Below are positions 7,447-16,027 of a DNA stretch of 54,215 nt, one piece after another. Where the stretch lies: assembly GCA_903885795.1 (NCBI GenBank), contig CAISJV010000055.1, positions 1 to 54,215 of the forward strand, in the 5' to 3' direction. Position 1 is the stretch's first letter. Every line of letters begins with the position of its first letter. The notes below the pieces were generated by a model. That model was not told the DNA's origin and searched no databases. It saw only the letters and a program-made list of their open reading frames with translations. This DNA is from an uncultured delta proteobacterium. Lineage in GTDB: Bacteria; Desulfobacterota; Syntrophia; Syntrophales; UBA8958. The translations under genes and the position numbers were made by a program.

Positions 7447-9597
7447 GATGTCGGATTTTTCGAAAAAAATGCTCAGATGGAGGAACGGCGTACCTTCATT
7501 TATTGCGAGAACTGCCATATTTAGGTACCCCCCCATCAGGTCGAGTCGCAGAACCCCGGCCCTCCGGCCGGGAGATGGAGACGCCTCCGCGTCCATCTAA
7601 AACCAAGAGCGGAAAGCACAATGGCGCAAAGGAAGAGTCCGCGCCCTGTCTTCCCGCGAGGAAGAAGTCGTATTTTAGGGCATCAGATTATGAACCATCT
7701 CGCCGGGTTGCTCGTGGCGCTGATGTCCGACCATGCCTGTTTGTTAATGATCAAGAGCGGCACTTCTTGGCCAATGGAAATTTATTCATTCCTCAGAATA
7801 TTAAGAGGGAAGAAGTCTCTCCCCCCGGCAAGCCCGAAGCGGTCTTGCCTTGCCCCCTCACAGCGGGGACACCCCGCAACGCCCCAAATATCAAGCCCTC
7901 TTTGGAGGCAAGAGCCGTGCCCAACTTCGCTGTTCACGTCTCTTCCTTTTGTTTTTTCCTCTGGTGCCTCCATTACATTACGGGTCTGCCGTCCGTGCTC
8001 ACGCCCAGACGTCTTGCCTCCGTGAATTTTCTTCGTTTAAGAATCGCGTCCCGCGGGCGCTTCGCTGCATACACTTCGGCTCATCTAACAGGGAGCTCAG
8101 AATTCGGCCATTAGCCCTCATACTTCGCGGCGCGTGCTCGCTTCACTCCGCCCCGCCACCTTCTCTAGTGGCGCAAAGTCCTTTGGACAGCTTTTCAAAT
8201 AGAGAACCCTCAATCCTGATCTGATAGAACCCTTGCGGAGCGGCGCATCAATCAGATTTCTTAAGGAGGTACCGAGTGGCCTGCGTGAATTCATTCCGCT
8301 TAAGAATCTCGTCCCGAGGGCGCTACATTTCATGCACTACGGCCATCTAAGCTGTTTTCAGAATTCGCAAATAGCTTCATGCTTCAGTCTTTTTTTAGTG
8401 GAGCAAAGTCCTCCGGACAGCTTTCATATTTCAAAACAGAGGCGAAACACTTAGTCGGGGCCGTATGTCAGCAACTTTCGATAGAACCCTTTATTTGCAA
8501 GGCATATGGTCTAAAGCACTTGCGGAAGGGCGCGTTATTCATGGCCGTCTGTGGAAGGGGGCATAACGTAAAACACGGCATTGATGTAAACCAAAAAGCC
8601 GGGAAAGATTATTTGAAGCGGCTTTTATGGATTTACATAATGCGATATTTTACGACATGTTTTTCTGTCATGCGAGCCGCAAAGAGGCAAGGGCGCGGCC
8701 CGAACGCCAGAAAAATTTTCCCCCTCTCTGGTTCGCCGGCCACAAGAATATTGAAGCGCCCCATTTTAAGAATTTAAAAGCCTCTGATAGGACCGCAGCT
8801 CCGCGTTCCCGCTTCTCTGCAAGGTAAAAGATTGTTATTTAGAATTCTCATAACCGCCACTCGTCTGTTTTTTTGAAAACCCGTTTGTCAAAAGGGGGCG
8901 GACGGTCACTAAAAGCGCCCCCCGCCCAGCACGCCCTCCCACAGACGCCTCCCACTATCTTCTTAGCATTATTGCCTTTTAATTCATCGAATTGGCTGAA
9001 ATGCCCTTAATAACGCCCTTCATAGAGCGGCGCTACCAGCACAAAAATTATGATTTTTTATTAAATAAAATCAACTATTTGGCACGAATAATATCGAGAG
9101 CGAGGCTTTTCTAGTGCTGGTTTTCAAAGCGGCGATTATAAAAAAACGGACCATTGTACTTTTCGCTTCAATGAGTTGAATCATTCAGCTATGACTGGCA
9201 AATACAAAGCAAGAAGCGAAAAGACCGTCCAGATCAATGAAAACCATTTGAAATGCGCATAAGGATGACAGCTAAATTTTCCTTGATAGTCTGGACGTCC
9301 TCCCTCCTAATAAGTCAATTAATTGACGGATTTCGAGAATCATGCGAGTGTACAAACAGTAATGCTTAAAACAATGAGGCCTTGTCAGGAAATCAGGCGG
9401 TAAAAGTGAGTTCGGTTGTCAATAGGGGGCATCAACTTCATATTCTCCCACTCACACCACTTCCGAACAATATGAAGCCAGTTCCTCCGGCTATGGGCAT
9501 GCTCTCCGGCACTCTCCCGTAACTACCTTCGCTGTCAAAGTACTGCTAATTTGGAATGTCCGCAACGTTAACATTCATCGGCAGATAAAATGTTAAG
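7447..9597. other. 2.1-kb gene-less, GC-rich, hairpin-rich region
   Basis: No reading frame here has a convincing family, start signal or codon pattern; the longer frames change phase and are rich in Pro, Arg and Ser. Visible structure includes consecutive hairpins at 7555-7572 (CCCGGCC/GGCCGGG) and 7572-7597 (AGATGG/CCATCT with ACGC/GCGT inside), an imperfect tandem duplication at 8021-8500, and paired inverted repeats at 9159-9297. Candidates are a structured non-coding RNA, a replication or transfer origin, or a decayed gene cluster. The base composition is clearly richer in G+C than the AT-rich genes on either side, suggesting a separate origin. Confidence 0.5.
8021..8500. repeat. imperfect tandem duplication of about 200 bp
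   Basis: Copy A (8021-8240) and copy B (8284-8500) share ordered blocks: CGTGAATT, TTAAGAATC-CGTCCCG-GGGCGCT, CATCTAA, CAGAATTCG, TAGTGG-GCAAAGTCCT--GGACAGCTTT and GATAGAACCCTT. Spacing between copies shrinks because copy B lacks a GC-rich insert near 8125-8155. Conservation of scattered blocks with divergent spacers suggests selection on structure or protein-binding sites. Confidence 0.65.
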
Positions 9598-10815
9598 CTA
9601 GATAATAATCACTATCGGTTCAAACTCCTCACCAATATTTGAAGCAAAATTGACTCTTACAGTAATATTCATTTTTTCTGGATGGGGAATAATCATTTCC
9701 AGCATTTTCTTTTTATTTATTAGAAATTTGTTAACCATTATCCTGTCTTGATCCTCCCATCTTTCATGGTTAATACGATAATTCATAGTAATAAGAGAAG
9801 AATCAACGGAAAACCGATCCAAGAAATATTCAGCCCATTTATCACCTATATCTGGGAAATTAGAACGATTCCAGTCCTGGATATTGTCGATAAGGAACAA
9901 GAGGAATGCATAGGGGTTACGGTGAAAAGAAATCCGCTTTATAAAAAACGAATCATCTTTTGCTTCATCTATCGTTAAGGAATGCAAACAGACAGCTGCA
10001 ATGGCTTTCTTTACAGCATTATGCATCCATGAAGTTGAATGAGTACCCTCTTCATTCATGGATTGCACTATGGCTTTATAAAGAAGGATCGCACTTACAT
10101 ATCCGTGATTGTTTTCAGTAATTAATTGATGTTGCAACTCATTAATTTTATTTTTATCACCATCATTAATCTCTAATGAATTACATACTTCGTTAAAAAC
10201 TATGCTGCCGATATCGTTGATTGTAATCATCTCGCCAGGTTCAGGAGAAGGCAATAATAATTTGGAAAATTCTGGTTCGAGTTCAAGAATATTCTTAATC
10301 TTTATTCTATTTAGCTGTTCACTCACCTTTTTAAGGCCAAACTCAGAGTATAAGTCACTTAACTTTCCAATTATATTTTCAAATGATTCTACTGGATATC
10401 CAAAATCATGGGCTGCAGAAGTAAAAAGCCAACAATATGTGATTTCGTCTATTGTCTCAAACTCAAAATACTTTTTTAAATCACATCCCTTGTCCTTGGC
10501 GCTAAGGATTATGTTCATTCCAAGAAGAAATACCTCAAATTGGTGAATGAAATGGCTTCTCTTGGGAATACTTAAAAAGTGGTCGAATGCTCTAAATGTG
10601 TCGAATGATTTATTTTTGGCCCATATTAATTCCATAATCCTAATGATAATTTTATTTTTATCAACATTAGGTGAATTAGGATAAGTAGCAATTAATCGAT
10701 GTATTTCGGTTTTACGAAAAAAAGGTTCCTTCAGCAAACACTCAATGATTCTCTTCTCAGCATTCTTACTATAAGTACTGCCATAGCCATGTGCGAAGCT
10801 ATCAAAATTATACAT
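9598..10815 (-). CDS. HD-superfamily hydrolase-like protein
   Basis: This 405-residue protein carries the ordered metal-site motifs of the HD superfamily: His91 (HQFEVFLLG), His136-Asp137 (SAAHDFGYP), His237 (HGYVSAILL), His278 and Asp310 (FLIDNIQDW). Such proteins hydrolyse phosphoesters, often nucleotides or cyclic nucleotides. Its start overlaps the 3' end of the metallopeptidase gene by 8 bp, so the two are co-translated. A joined HD hydrolase and metallopeptidase inside a mobile element beside a restriction system suggests a defence or conflict role, but this is inference; the substrate is unknown. It ends next to the structured gene-less region. Confidence 0.7.
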   Translation of the reverse strand: MYNFDSFAHGYGSTYSKNAEKRIIECLLKEPFFRKTEIHRLIATYPNSPNVDKNKIIIRIMELIWAKNKSFDTFRAFDHFLSIPKRSHFIHQFEVFLLGMNIILSAKDKGCDLKKYFEFETIDEITYCWLFTSAAHDFGYPVESFENIIGKLSDLYSEFGLKKVSEQLNRIKIKNILELEPEFSKLLLPSPEPGEMITINDIGSIVFNEVCNSLEINDGDKNKINELQHQLITENNHGYVSAILLYKAIVQSMNEEGTHSTSWMHNAVKKAIAAVCLHSLTIDEAKDDSFFIKRISFHRNPYAFLLFLIDNIQDWNRSNFPDIGDKWAEYFLDRFSVDSSLITMNYRINHERWEDQDRIMVNKFLINKKKMLEMIIPHPEKMNITVRVNFASNIGEEFEPIVIII

Positions 10816-12967
10816 TATTATTCCTCATCATTCTAAACTGATTCCAAAAGGATAAAACCGTTGCCATAGATGTCTTGAATGGGATTTCATCTTTTTGATA
10901 AAGTTTATACATGACAGCTTCTGGATACTTTATTTCATCATCCCATACTATGCCCGATTCTAATGATGAAAGTATTTCATTTGTATTACAATCCTCTAAC
11001 TCATCTTTGCTTCTCATGCACCTTATGCCTTCTAGGGCCTGATATAAAGCAGATCTCATCCATGGTAATAATGACTTAAATTTAGGTGCATAATAAGCTG
11101 CGATAATATACTTATCAGCAAGAAAAGCCGTAAATTGCTCAGAATCGTTATTACCTTCTATACGTTCAATATCACCGATATGTTCAATGATCTCCTCGTA
11201 TATTAAATCGTAATTAGAAGCATAACTTTCCTCCATTTCTCCATTTATAAAAACCTTCTCAAATATTCTTACGAAGTAAGTTCTGACAGCATAAATTGAT
11301 AATGGAGAATACAGTAAATTCTTTGAGGCCAATTCTTTCAGATAGTGCCACACTTTCTTTAAAAATAAATCATAATCTGAGTAAAATCCTAGCTCATAGC
11401 CAATATATTCTGCCGCAAGCTCATTGACGAGTTGCAGCCAATTGTCTGGGGTGTTTTTTGATGCCAAAAACATCTTTAATTCTATATCGTTATCATCGAT
11501 GATTCCAGATCCATCTTCGAAAATAACATTATTAATAATTATATGAGCTACTTCATGATTTATTGCCCACCACATTCCTGGATTCCACAAAGATTCTATT
11601 GGAACATGTATAACCTCGCAGCTGTTAAAAAATTGATGATTACTAACAGATATGAATCCCTTCCAAGTATAACCGTATGGACCCAGAGTACGTTTTAGCA
11701 CCGTTGCTGGTAAAAATGAAATCGCTTGTATTGACCTTTGAACTCCACCTCTAAGTTTACTGAATTGTCCAACATTTTCCTCAATAGTACCATAAGTGCC
11801 ATACAGTCTAATTCCAGCACTATCGTTTATTATATCAGTTACTTGTGATGCAAAATTAGTACGTTTATTTGGATCCATCTGCAAGGCAAAATCTTGTAAA
11901 TACTTATGATAACGTGCCATATCTTCAAAAGCATCACTTATGATTTTATTTTTAATCAAACCATTGAGTGTGTTAAGTGCATCCGCGAGAGCAAGACCTC
12001 TATCATTAAAAATATTTTTTATGTTTTCATAATCATAATCGAGTGGGAGAGGATGTTTGTGAGAAATCTGAATATGTTGTCGATCAACGCTACCAGAGTA
12101 TGAGATATAAGTTGTAGTCGCATATATTTCAGCATTAAACTTCTTTCGGAAAATGAATAAATCATGTATCACATTTATCCATTGCGTTCCTAGTTCTGGT
12201 ATTATTTGAACATCTTCTTTTCCAATTAAATCACTAATTGTGTAATCTTTTGAAGACCAAAAGCTTAACAATTCATTACTCGCTCCCGGGAAACAGGTTA
12301 TTGTAATTATCGGTGTTATATCTTTAATTATTGCTACATTAAAAGATGGGGCAAGCTTTGTAAAATCATTTATGTTTGGCCATTCTGTCTTAGAAGGTAG
12401 CACCCTATAATTAATTGCGATAATGGAATATGTTTTTTGAATGTATCTACTTGTTGTTCCGTAAGAAGGGATTGTGCATCTTTGAACGATATTAGACAAA
12501 TTATTGCCGGCAGAAACTACTATTAATTCACTCCATCCGAGTGTTCCAAAGAAGAAAGTTCCATCATCAAGGGCAGTAGTTAATTCCTCTATAAGTGAGT
12601 GTTCACTCGCATAACAGCATAGACTTTTCTCGTTGCAAATCTTGGTTATTATAATGGCAGCACAAGCATAATCGTTTAACTTTTTGAAAAATGCCGCACT
12701 ATCACCTATAGAATAATGATAGCAAAAATATTTGGTGGTTTTCAATATACCATTAATGGGGCCAATTACTGGTAATAAAGACGAAAAATCATGCCATGCG
12801 TGAATGAATATGATGTCGTAGGATCCAAAACCCTTAAAGATAGCAAATTTTTCTAGCCCTGCTTCGGCACAGGCCTTTTCAAGCGCCAAGGCTACGGAAA
12901 ACTCCTCACCTGGTAGTGTTTGTATTAAGGAAATCTTTATCGCATCATTTCCAATTGTACTGTGCAC
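10808..12967 (-). CDS. HExxH zinc metallopeptidase with N-terminal repeated sensor-like region
   Basis: I chose the GTG at 12967 (ribosome-binding site CAGGAGGCAA 4-5 bases before it) because the longer frame from 13024 would translate the terminator hairpin. The 719-residue protein has HEVAH at residues 471-475 and NELAAEYIGYELGF at about 515-528, supplying the third zinc ligand, so it is a gluzincin-type peptidase. The first ~330 residues contain three loosely similar segments with the pattern G-x-[YW]-[DE/IN]-[IL]-I-x-[IV] that recall Lrp/RAM-like ligand-binding folds. It is coupled to the HD gene downstream. The strongly AT-rich sequence contrasts with the flanking region. Confidence 0.7.
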   Translation of the reverse strand: MHSTIGNDAIKISLIQTLPGEEFSVALALEKACAEAGLEKFAIFKGFGSYDIIFIHAWHDFSSLLPVIGPINGILKTTKYFCYHYSIGDSAAFFKKLNDYACAAIIITKICNEKSLCCYASEHSLIEELTTALDDGTFFFGTLGWSELIVVSAGNNLSNIVQRCTIPSYGTTSRYIQKTYSIIAINYRVLPSKTEWPNINDFTKLAPSFNVAIIKDITPIITITCFPGASNELLSFWSSKDYTISDLIGKEDVQIIPELGTQWINVIHDLFIFRKKFNAEIYATTTYISYSGSVDRQHIQISHKHPLPLDYDYENIKNIFNDRGLALADALNTLNGLIKNKIISDAFEDMARYHKYLQDFALQMDPNKRTNFASQVTDIINDSAGIRLYGTYGTIEENVGQFSKLRGGVQRSIQAISFLPATVLKRTLGPYGYTWKGFISVSNHQFFNSCEVIHVPIESLWNPGMWWAINHEVAHIIINNVIFEDGSGIIDDNDIELKMFLASKNTPDNWLQLVNELAAEYIGYELGFYSDYDLFLKKVWHYLKELASKNLLYSPLSIYAVRTYFVRIFEKVFINGEMEESYASNYDLIYEEIIEHIGDIERIEGNNDSEQFTAFLADKYIIAAYYAPKFKSLLPWMRSALYQALEGIRCMRSKDELEDCNTNEILSSLESGIVWDDEIKYPEAVMYKLYQKDEIPFKTSMATVLSFWNQFRMMRNNNV

Positions 12968-12984
12968 AAATTGCCTCCTGTAAA

Positions 12985-13019
12985 TAAAAAAAAAGGAAGC
13001 ATAAAAGCTTCCCTTTTTT
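12985..13019 (-). terminator. terminator or attenuator between the small gene and the metallopeptidase
   Basis: On the minus strand, GGAAGC-TTTTAT-GCTTCC is followed by a run of nine T, a canonical intrinsic terminator. It lies only 18 bp downstream of the 48-residue gene stop and 18 bp upstream of the metallopeptidase start. Any transcript from the upstream promoter must pass it. Confidence 0.85.
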
Positions 13020-13035
13020 ACCATAAGAGCAATTG

Positions 13036-13182
13036 CTAGAACTCCGCTCGTTTCATCCCTTCGAGTCCATCATCCACAGATTCAGACCAGTGCCGAGCTA
13101 CTTTTCCTATGAACTCATCAAGCCGTAATGAATCTGCTTCCGGCTTAAACGGCAAGCCTAAAGAGATAGTTGCTGTATACAT
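13036..13182 (-). CDS. 48-residue small protein preceding the metallopeptidase
   Basis: I chose the inner ATG at 13182 (MYTATISLGLPFKPEADSLR) because AAAGGGCGG lies 7-8 bases upstream; the longer frame to 13239 has no clear site. The peptide is mixed-charge with one amphipathic helix (LDEFIGKVARHWSESVDDG). No family is recognised. Its position, a small gene plus terminator directly ahead of a sensor-like peptidase, fits a leader or regulatory peptide, an immunity partner, or an independent small protein. Confidence 0.5.
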   Translation of the reverse strand: MYTATISLGLPFKPEADSLRLDEFIGKVARHWSESVDDGLEGMKRAEF

Positions 13183-13239
13183 ATTATAACCGCCCTTTAA
13201 AACCCTCGATTTCGCATTCTTCCTATTAACTATTTCCAT

Positions 13240-13634
13240 CGAATTACCCTCCCAGCCATATAATCCTAACCCCCTGATTGCACCCCGCCAGTTCCCCGGT
13301 TATATTTCGCTGCAATTTCAATAGGTTAATCTTGTACCACGCTGTAACGGTAACACTTACATTAATAAAAACAAGAAAGTCAAGCAAAAAGGTAATTACT
13401 GTTAAAGAGAATTTAGATCTCGCCCCCTCCTTATTTTGTACATACATGACTACATCTTGTATGTCAACAGAATAATGGACACAAAATATTGAATTAGATT
13501 CCAGCAAATGTGCTATGTATATTTATGAATAACGAATACAACATCAGTCTATTTTATGATATACACAGATCAAATTTTAGCATGTTCATATTCTTTCAAA
13601 GTGTAATGGATAAGAATCGACATCATTCCCTTGA
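13240..13634. other. 395-bp intergenic region without a supported gene
   Basis: An 87-codon frame on the minus strand (13244-13507) has no ribosome-binding site and no family. On the minus strand near 13380 a TTGACT with AT-rich sequence downstream could be the promoter for the 48-residue gene and the metallopeptidase cassette. Nothing else is seen. Confidence 0.4.
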
Positions 13635-14555
13635 TCAGCTAAGCTCATAACTTTTGAAGAAAAGAAATTTTGCCTTTTCGAAGTCTTCTTTGGAACTGAT
13701 CGTAATCTCCAGATCGCCCGTACCGAAATGGCCAATCTTCCGGACGTCCCGGAGGAACCCTTTATTATTCTCAACATCAATGGAATCAGGATCGACTTTG
13801 GCAAAAACAAGAAGTTTCTGGGCTGTTGGGTGGACCTCAATACAGGCGAAGTTTTTAATCCGTTTGAAGGCAAAGTAATAAAGCATGGTTTTCAACTGCA
13901 CATCATCGCCCAGGGCCATCAGATAATTCTTAACCGTCTCGAAAAGCTCCTTCAATTCATCATCGGATTGTGCCAGAAATTCACTGACGGTTTTATAAAC
14001 CGTTTTTCCCTTCTTTTTTTTGTTGCTGCCCACGACCTCGACTTTGTCGGATGTCACGGCATTTACGAGCTCAAAGAGGATGAGATCCTTGCCGTAAAGC
14101 CGGTATCGAATCAGCTCGATGTTGCGATTCATCTGTCCGACGGCATGGGTGTCGTACTTGGTGAAATCACCGGCGATGCACAATAGCCTAGGGTTCGACC
14201 AGGCAATGGCCGCAGCAGCTTCGTTGTCCAGCCGCTCCAGGACCAGGAGTTTTAATTCGGCTTTGTGATCCATCAGCCAGTCCAGATAGAAAAGCCCCTG
14301 ATTGATGACATTCTCGTTCACCGTCCGTTTGTATTCGATAATGACGGGGCACCCGTTCTCGTCGATGCCCAGGGAGTCGATGCGTCCACCGTGGACCTTG
14401 CCAGTCCCGTATTCGGAGGCGAGAAACCGGATGCCGAAGAATGTCTCCAAATGACTTTCGATCAGGGTTTGCAAAGATTTTTCGATATCGGAGGAAGTGC
14501 CCTCGATTTCGCTAACCTTATCTCCGTTAAGTTTGAATATTTTGATATCGCTCAT
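13635..14555 (-). CDS. PD-(D/E)XK nuclease-like protein with C-terminal DUF5655 domain
   Basis: The 306-residue protein has a nuclease-fold N-terminal half: Asp60 in GRIDSLG and Glu74/Lys76 in VIIEYKR. The C-terminal ~110 residues (from KNYLMALGDDVQ to the end, with LYYFAFKRIKNFACIEVHP) match DUF5655, which is often found fused to or beside Type I restriction genes. It overlaps the specificity-subunit gene by 4 bp (14552-14555), so it is part of the restriction-modification operon. It may supply an extra nuclease or a DNA-binding accessory function. Confidence 0.8.
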   Translation of the reverse strand: MSDIKIFKLNGDKVSEIEGTSSDIEKSLQTLIESHLETFFGIRFLASEYGTGKVHGGRIDSLGIDENGCPVIIEYKRTVNENVINQGLFYLDWLMDHKAELKLLVLERLDNEAAAAIAWSNPRLLCIAGDFTKYDTHAVGQMNRNIELIRYRLYGKDLILFELVNAVTSDKVEVVGSNKKKKGKTVYKTVSEFLAQSDDELKELFETVKNYLMALGDDVQLKTMLYYFAFKRIKNFACIEVHPTAQKLLVFAKVDPDSIDVENNKGFLRDVRKIGHFGTGDLEITISSKEDFEKAKFLFFKSYELS

Positions 14556-16027
14556 AATGATACCCTCTGAGATTTGTTTAAGAATGCCATGGCTGCGTCT
14601 TCATTTTCTTCAATTGCTATCTCGACGGCGCATTTCGCTGCATCAAGGAGGAAACGGGCTTGTTTGCGGGCTGCTTCCGATTTTACAATCAAATCTCGCA
14701 ACGCTTCCTGTTCGGGCTTTGGTATCAAGGGAATTACGAACTGTCCCAGGTCATCTTGCATAATGCTGTAGAATGCCCCACCGTGCGCCCACTTCTCCGC
14801 CTGGATGTTCCCTGCCATACTGTTTAGGAAAAGGGCAAGATATTCAGGCAGGACAGCATTTTTATGCTCTGGAGAAAACCGCAGAAGCATGATTTCACTG
14901 CTGATAACAGCGTGCTTTGCTTCATCCCACACCGGCGCCGCATTACCGAAGCTGCCTTTTCTTGTAAAAAGGACATCACCCGTGTGTAAAGAAATATCTT
15001 TTCCGATTTTATCGGAGGTTAACGGTATTTGAAATGCACTTTCAATCTCTATTCTTCCCTTTTTTATATCGCCGACGCGGATATAGGGTGTGCCGCTTTC
15101 GACGAAATCACGACAATCAAAACCATTCATGACCGGCAAAATGATTTCTTCCAATCGTCTCGTCTCAATCCCTGTCTTTTTGATCTGTCTGTAAAGCTCA
15201 TCATATTTTGGTTGAAAATGTTCCGCGTCCAGCCGTCCGGTTGCGAAAACATCGGCGGACTTGCGCTCATAGGTCAGGTTTTCTGGTGGTTGCCAGTTCT
15301 CAAGACCAAGGGCGTGAAGGAGGGTTTGTTCGGCGTATCTATTCCTCATCTGAATTTCCTGTAATCTTGAGAAGTACTCTAAAACAATTGTTTCTACAGC
15401 CTTTTGTAATTTTTCAGAGCCACTATAAACCTGAACTGCACGAACTCGATCAAGTGTCAATTGATATTGAATAGTTTGTTCACGATGGCGCATGAGTTGA
15501 CTAAAACCATAATGTGAACGTAAAAAAGCCATCAAATAATATGGATTGATTCCTTGAATGTTGACCAAACCAAGCACAGTACGTGAAAGAGCAAGCTCAT
15601 CATAATCTTGAACTATGCTTGCATAGCAAGGCGTGCCCACTTTAGTAAGAACAATTTCGCTTTTATGGATAAGTTGAACACTATTATTTTCTGCAATAAA
15701 AGAACGCGGAATACGCTCGAAGTCATTTTCTTGAAGCTTTGAAATCAAAGGATAATCAATACAGTCCACACAGCGAACAAAAGGAACTTCTCCTTGTTCA
15801 TAAAGGTGTGTAGCCGCGGGATAGAATGCACTAGCCTTTAACTCGCAATAATCATTAAGAGGCTTTGCATTGTGGTCTCTTAATGCTTTTTCAATGCGGA
15901 TATTTTCTCTTGAATAGAACTCGGGATCAGAACGATCCCCCATATTTATCTCAGAATAAGGTAATACCGTTATTTCCAGCCCCTCCAACAAGACCCTGTA
16001 TCTGGCCTCGTCAAAGGGGCTTGTCAA
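14552..16027 (-). CDS. hsdS: Type I-like restriction-modification specificity subunit (S)
   Basis: At 491 residues it has two target-recognition domains (about 50-230 and 270-450), each followed by a helical spacer. Typical motifs include GTPYIRVGDI, LHTGDVLFTRKGSFGNAAP and IPKPEQEALRDLI. It determines the DNA sequence recognised by the partner nuclease-methylase. It overlaps the methylase gene upstream (16024-16027) and the DUF5655 gene downstream, forming a tight operon. Both halves look intact. Confidence 0.9.
   Translation of the reverse strand: MTSPFDEARYRVLLEGLEITVLPYSEINMGDRSDPEFYSRENIRIEKALRDHNAKPLNDYCELKASAFYPAATHLYEQGEVPFVRCVDCIDYPLISKLQENDFERIPRSFIAENNSVQLIHKSEIVLTKVGTPCYASIVQDYDELALSRTVLGLVNIQGINPYYLMAFLRSHYGFSQLMRHREQTIQYQLTLDRVRAVQVYSGSEKLQKAVETIVLEYFSRLQEIQMRNRYAEQTLLHALGLENWQPPENLTYERKSADVFATGRLDAEHFQPKYDELYRQIKKTGIETRRLEEIILPVMNGFDCRDFVESGTPYIRVGDIKKGRIEIESAFQIPLTSDKIGKDISLHTGDVLFTRKGSFGNAAPVWDEAKHAVISSEIMLLRFSPEHKNAVLPEYLALFLNSMAGNIQAEKWAHGGAFYSIMQDDLGQFVIPLIPKPEQEALRDLIVKSEAARKQARFLLDAAKCAVEIAIEENEDAAMAFLNKSQRVSL

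Noticed and set aside
7443-8224. Overlapping plus-strand reading frames of 124-223 codons
   Set aside because: They have no ribosome-binding site, no recognisable family and biased Pro/Arg/Ser content from GC-rich repeats. The conserved blocks of the tandem duplication do not keep one reading frame.
9121-9300. Retron-like msr/msd element suggested by two successive inverted repeats
   Set aside because: No reverse transcriptase gene lies anywhere near, so a retron cannot be supported.
12968-13024. 19-residue N-terminal extension of the metallopeptidase
   Set aside because: It would be encoded by the terminator hairpin, and GGAGG sits directly before the internal GTG at 12967.
13244-13507. 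87-codon minus-strand gene
   Set aside because: No ribosome-binding site or family; it probably overlaps the promoter region of the small gene and peptidase cassette.
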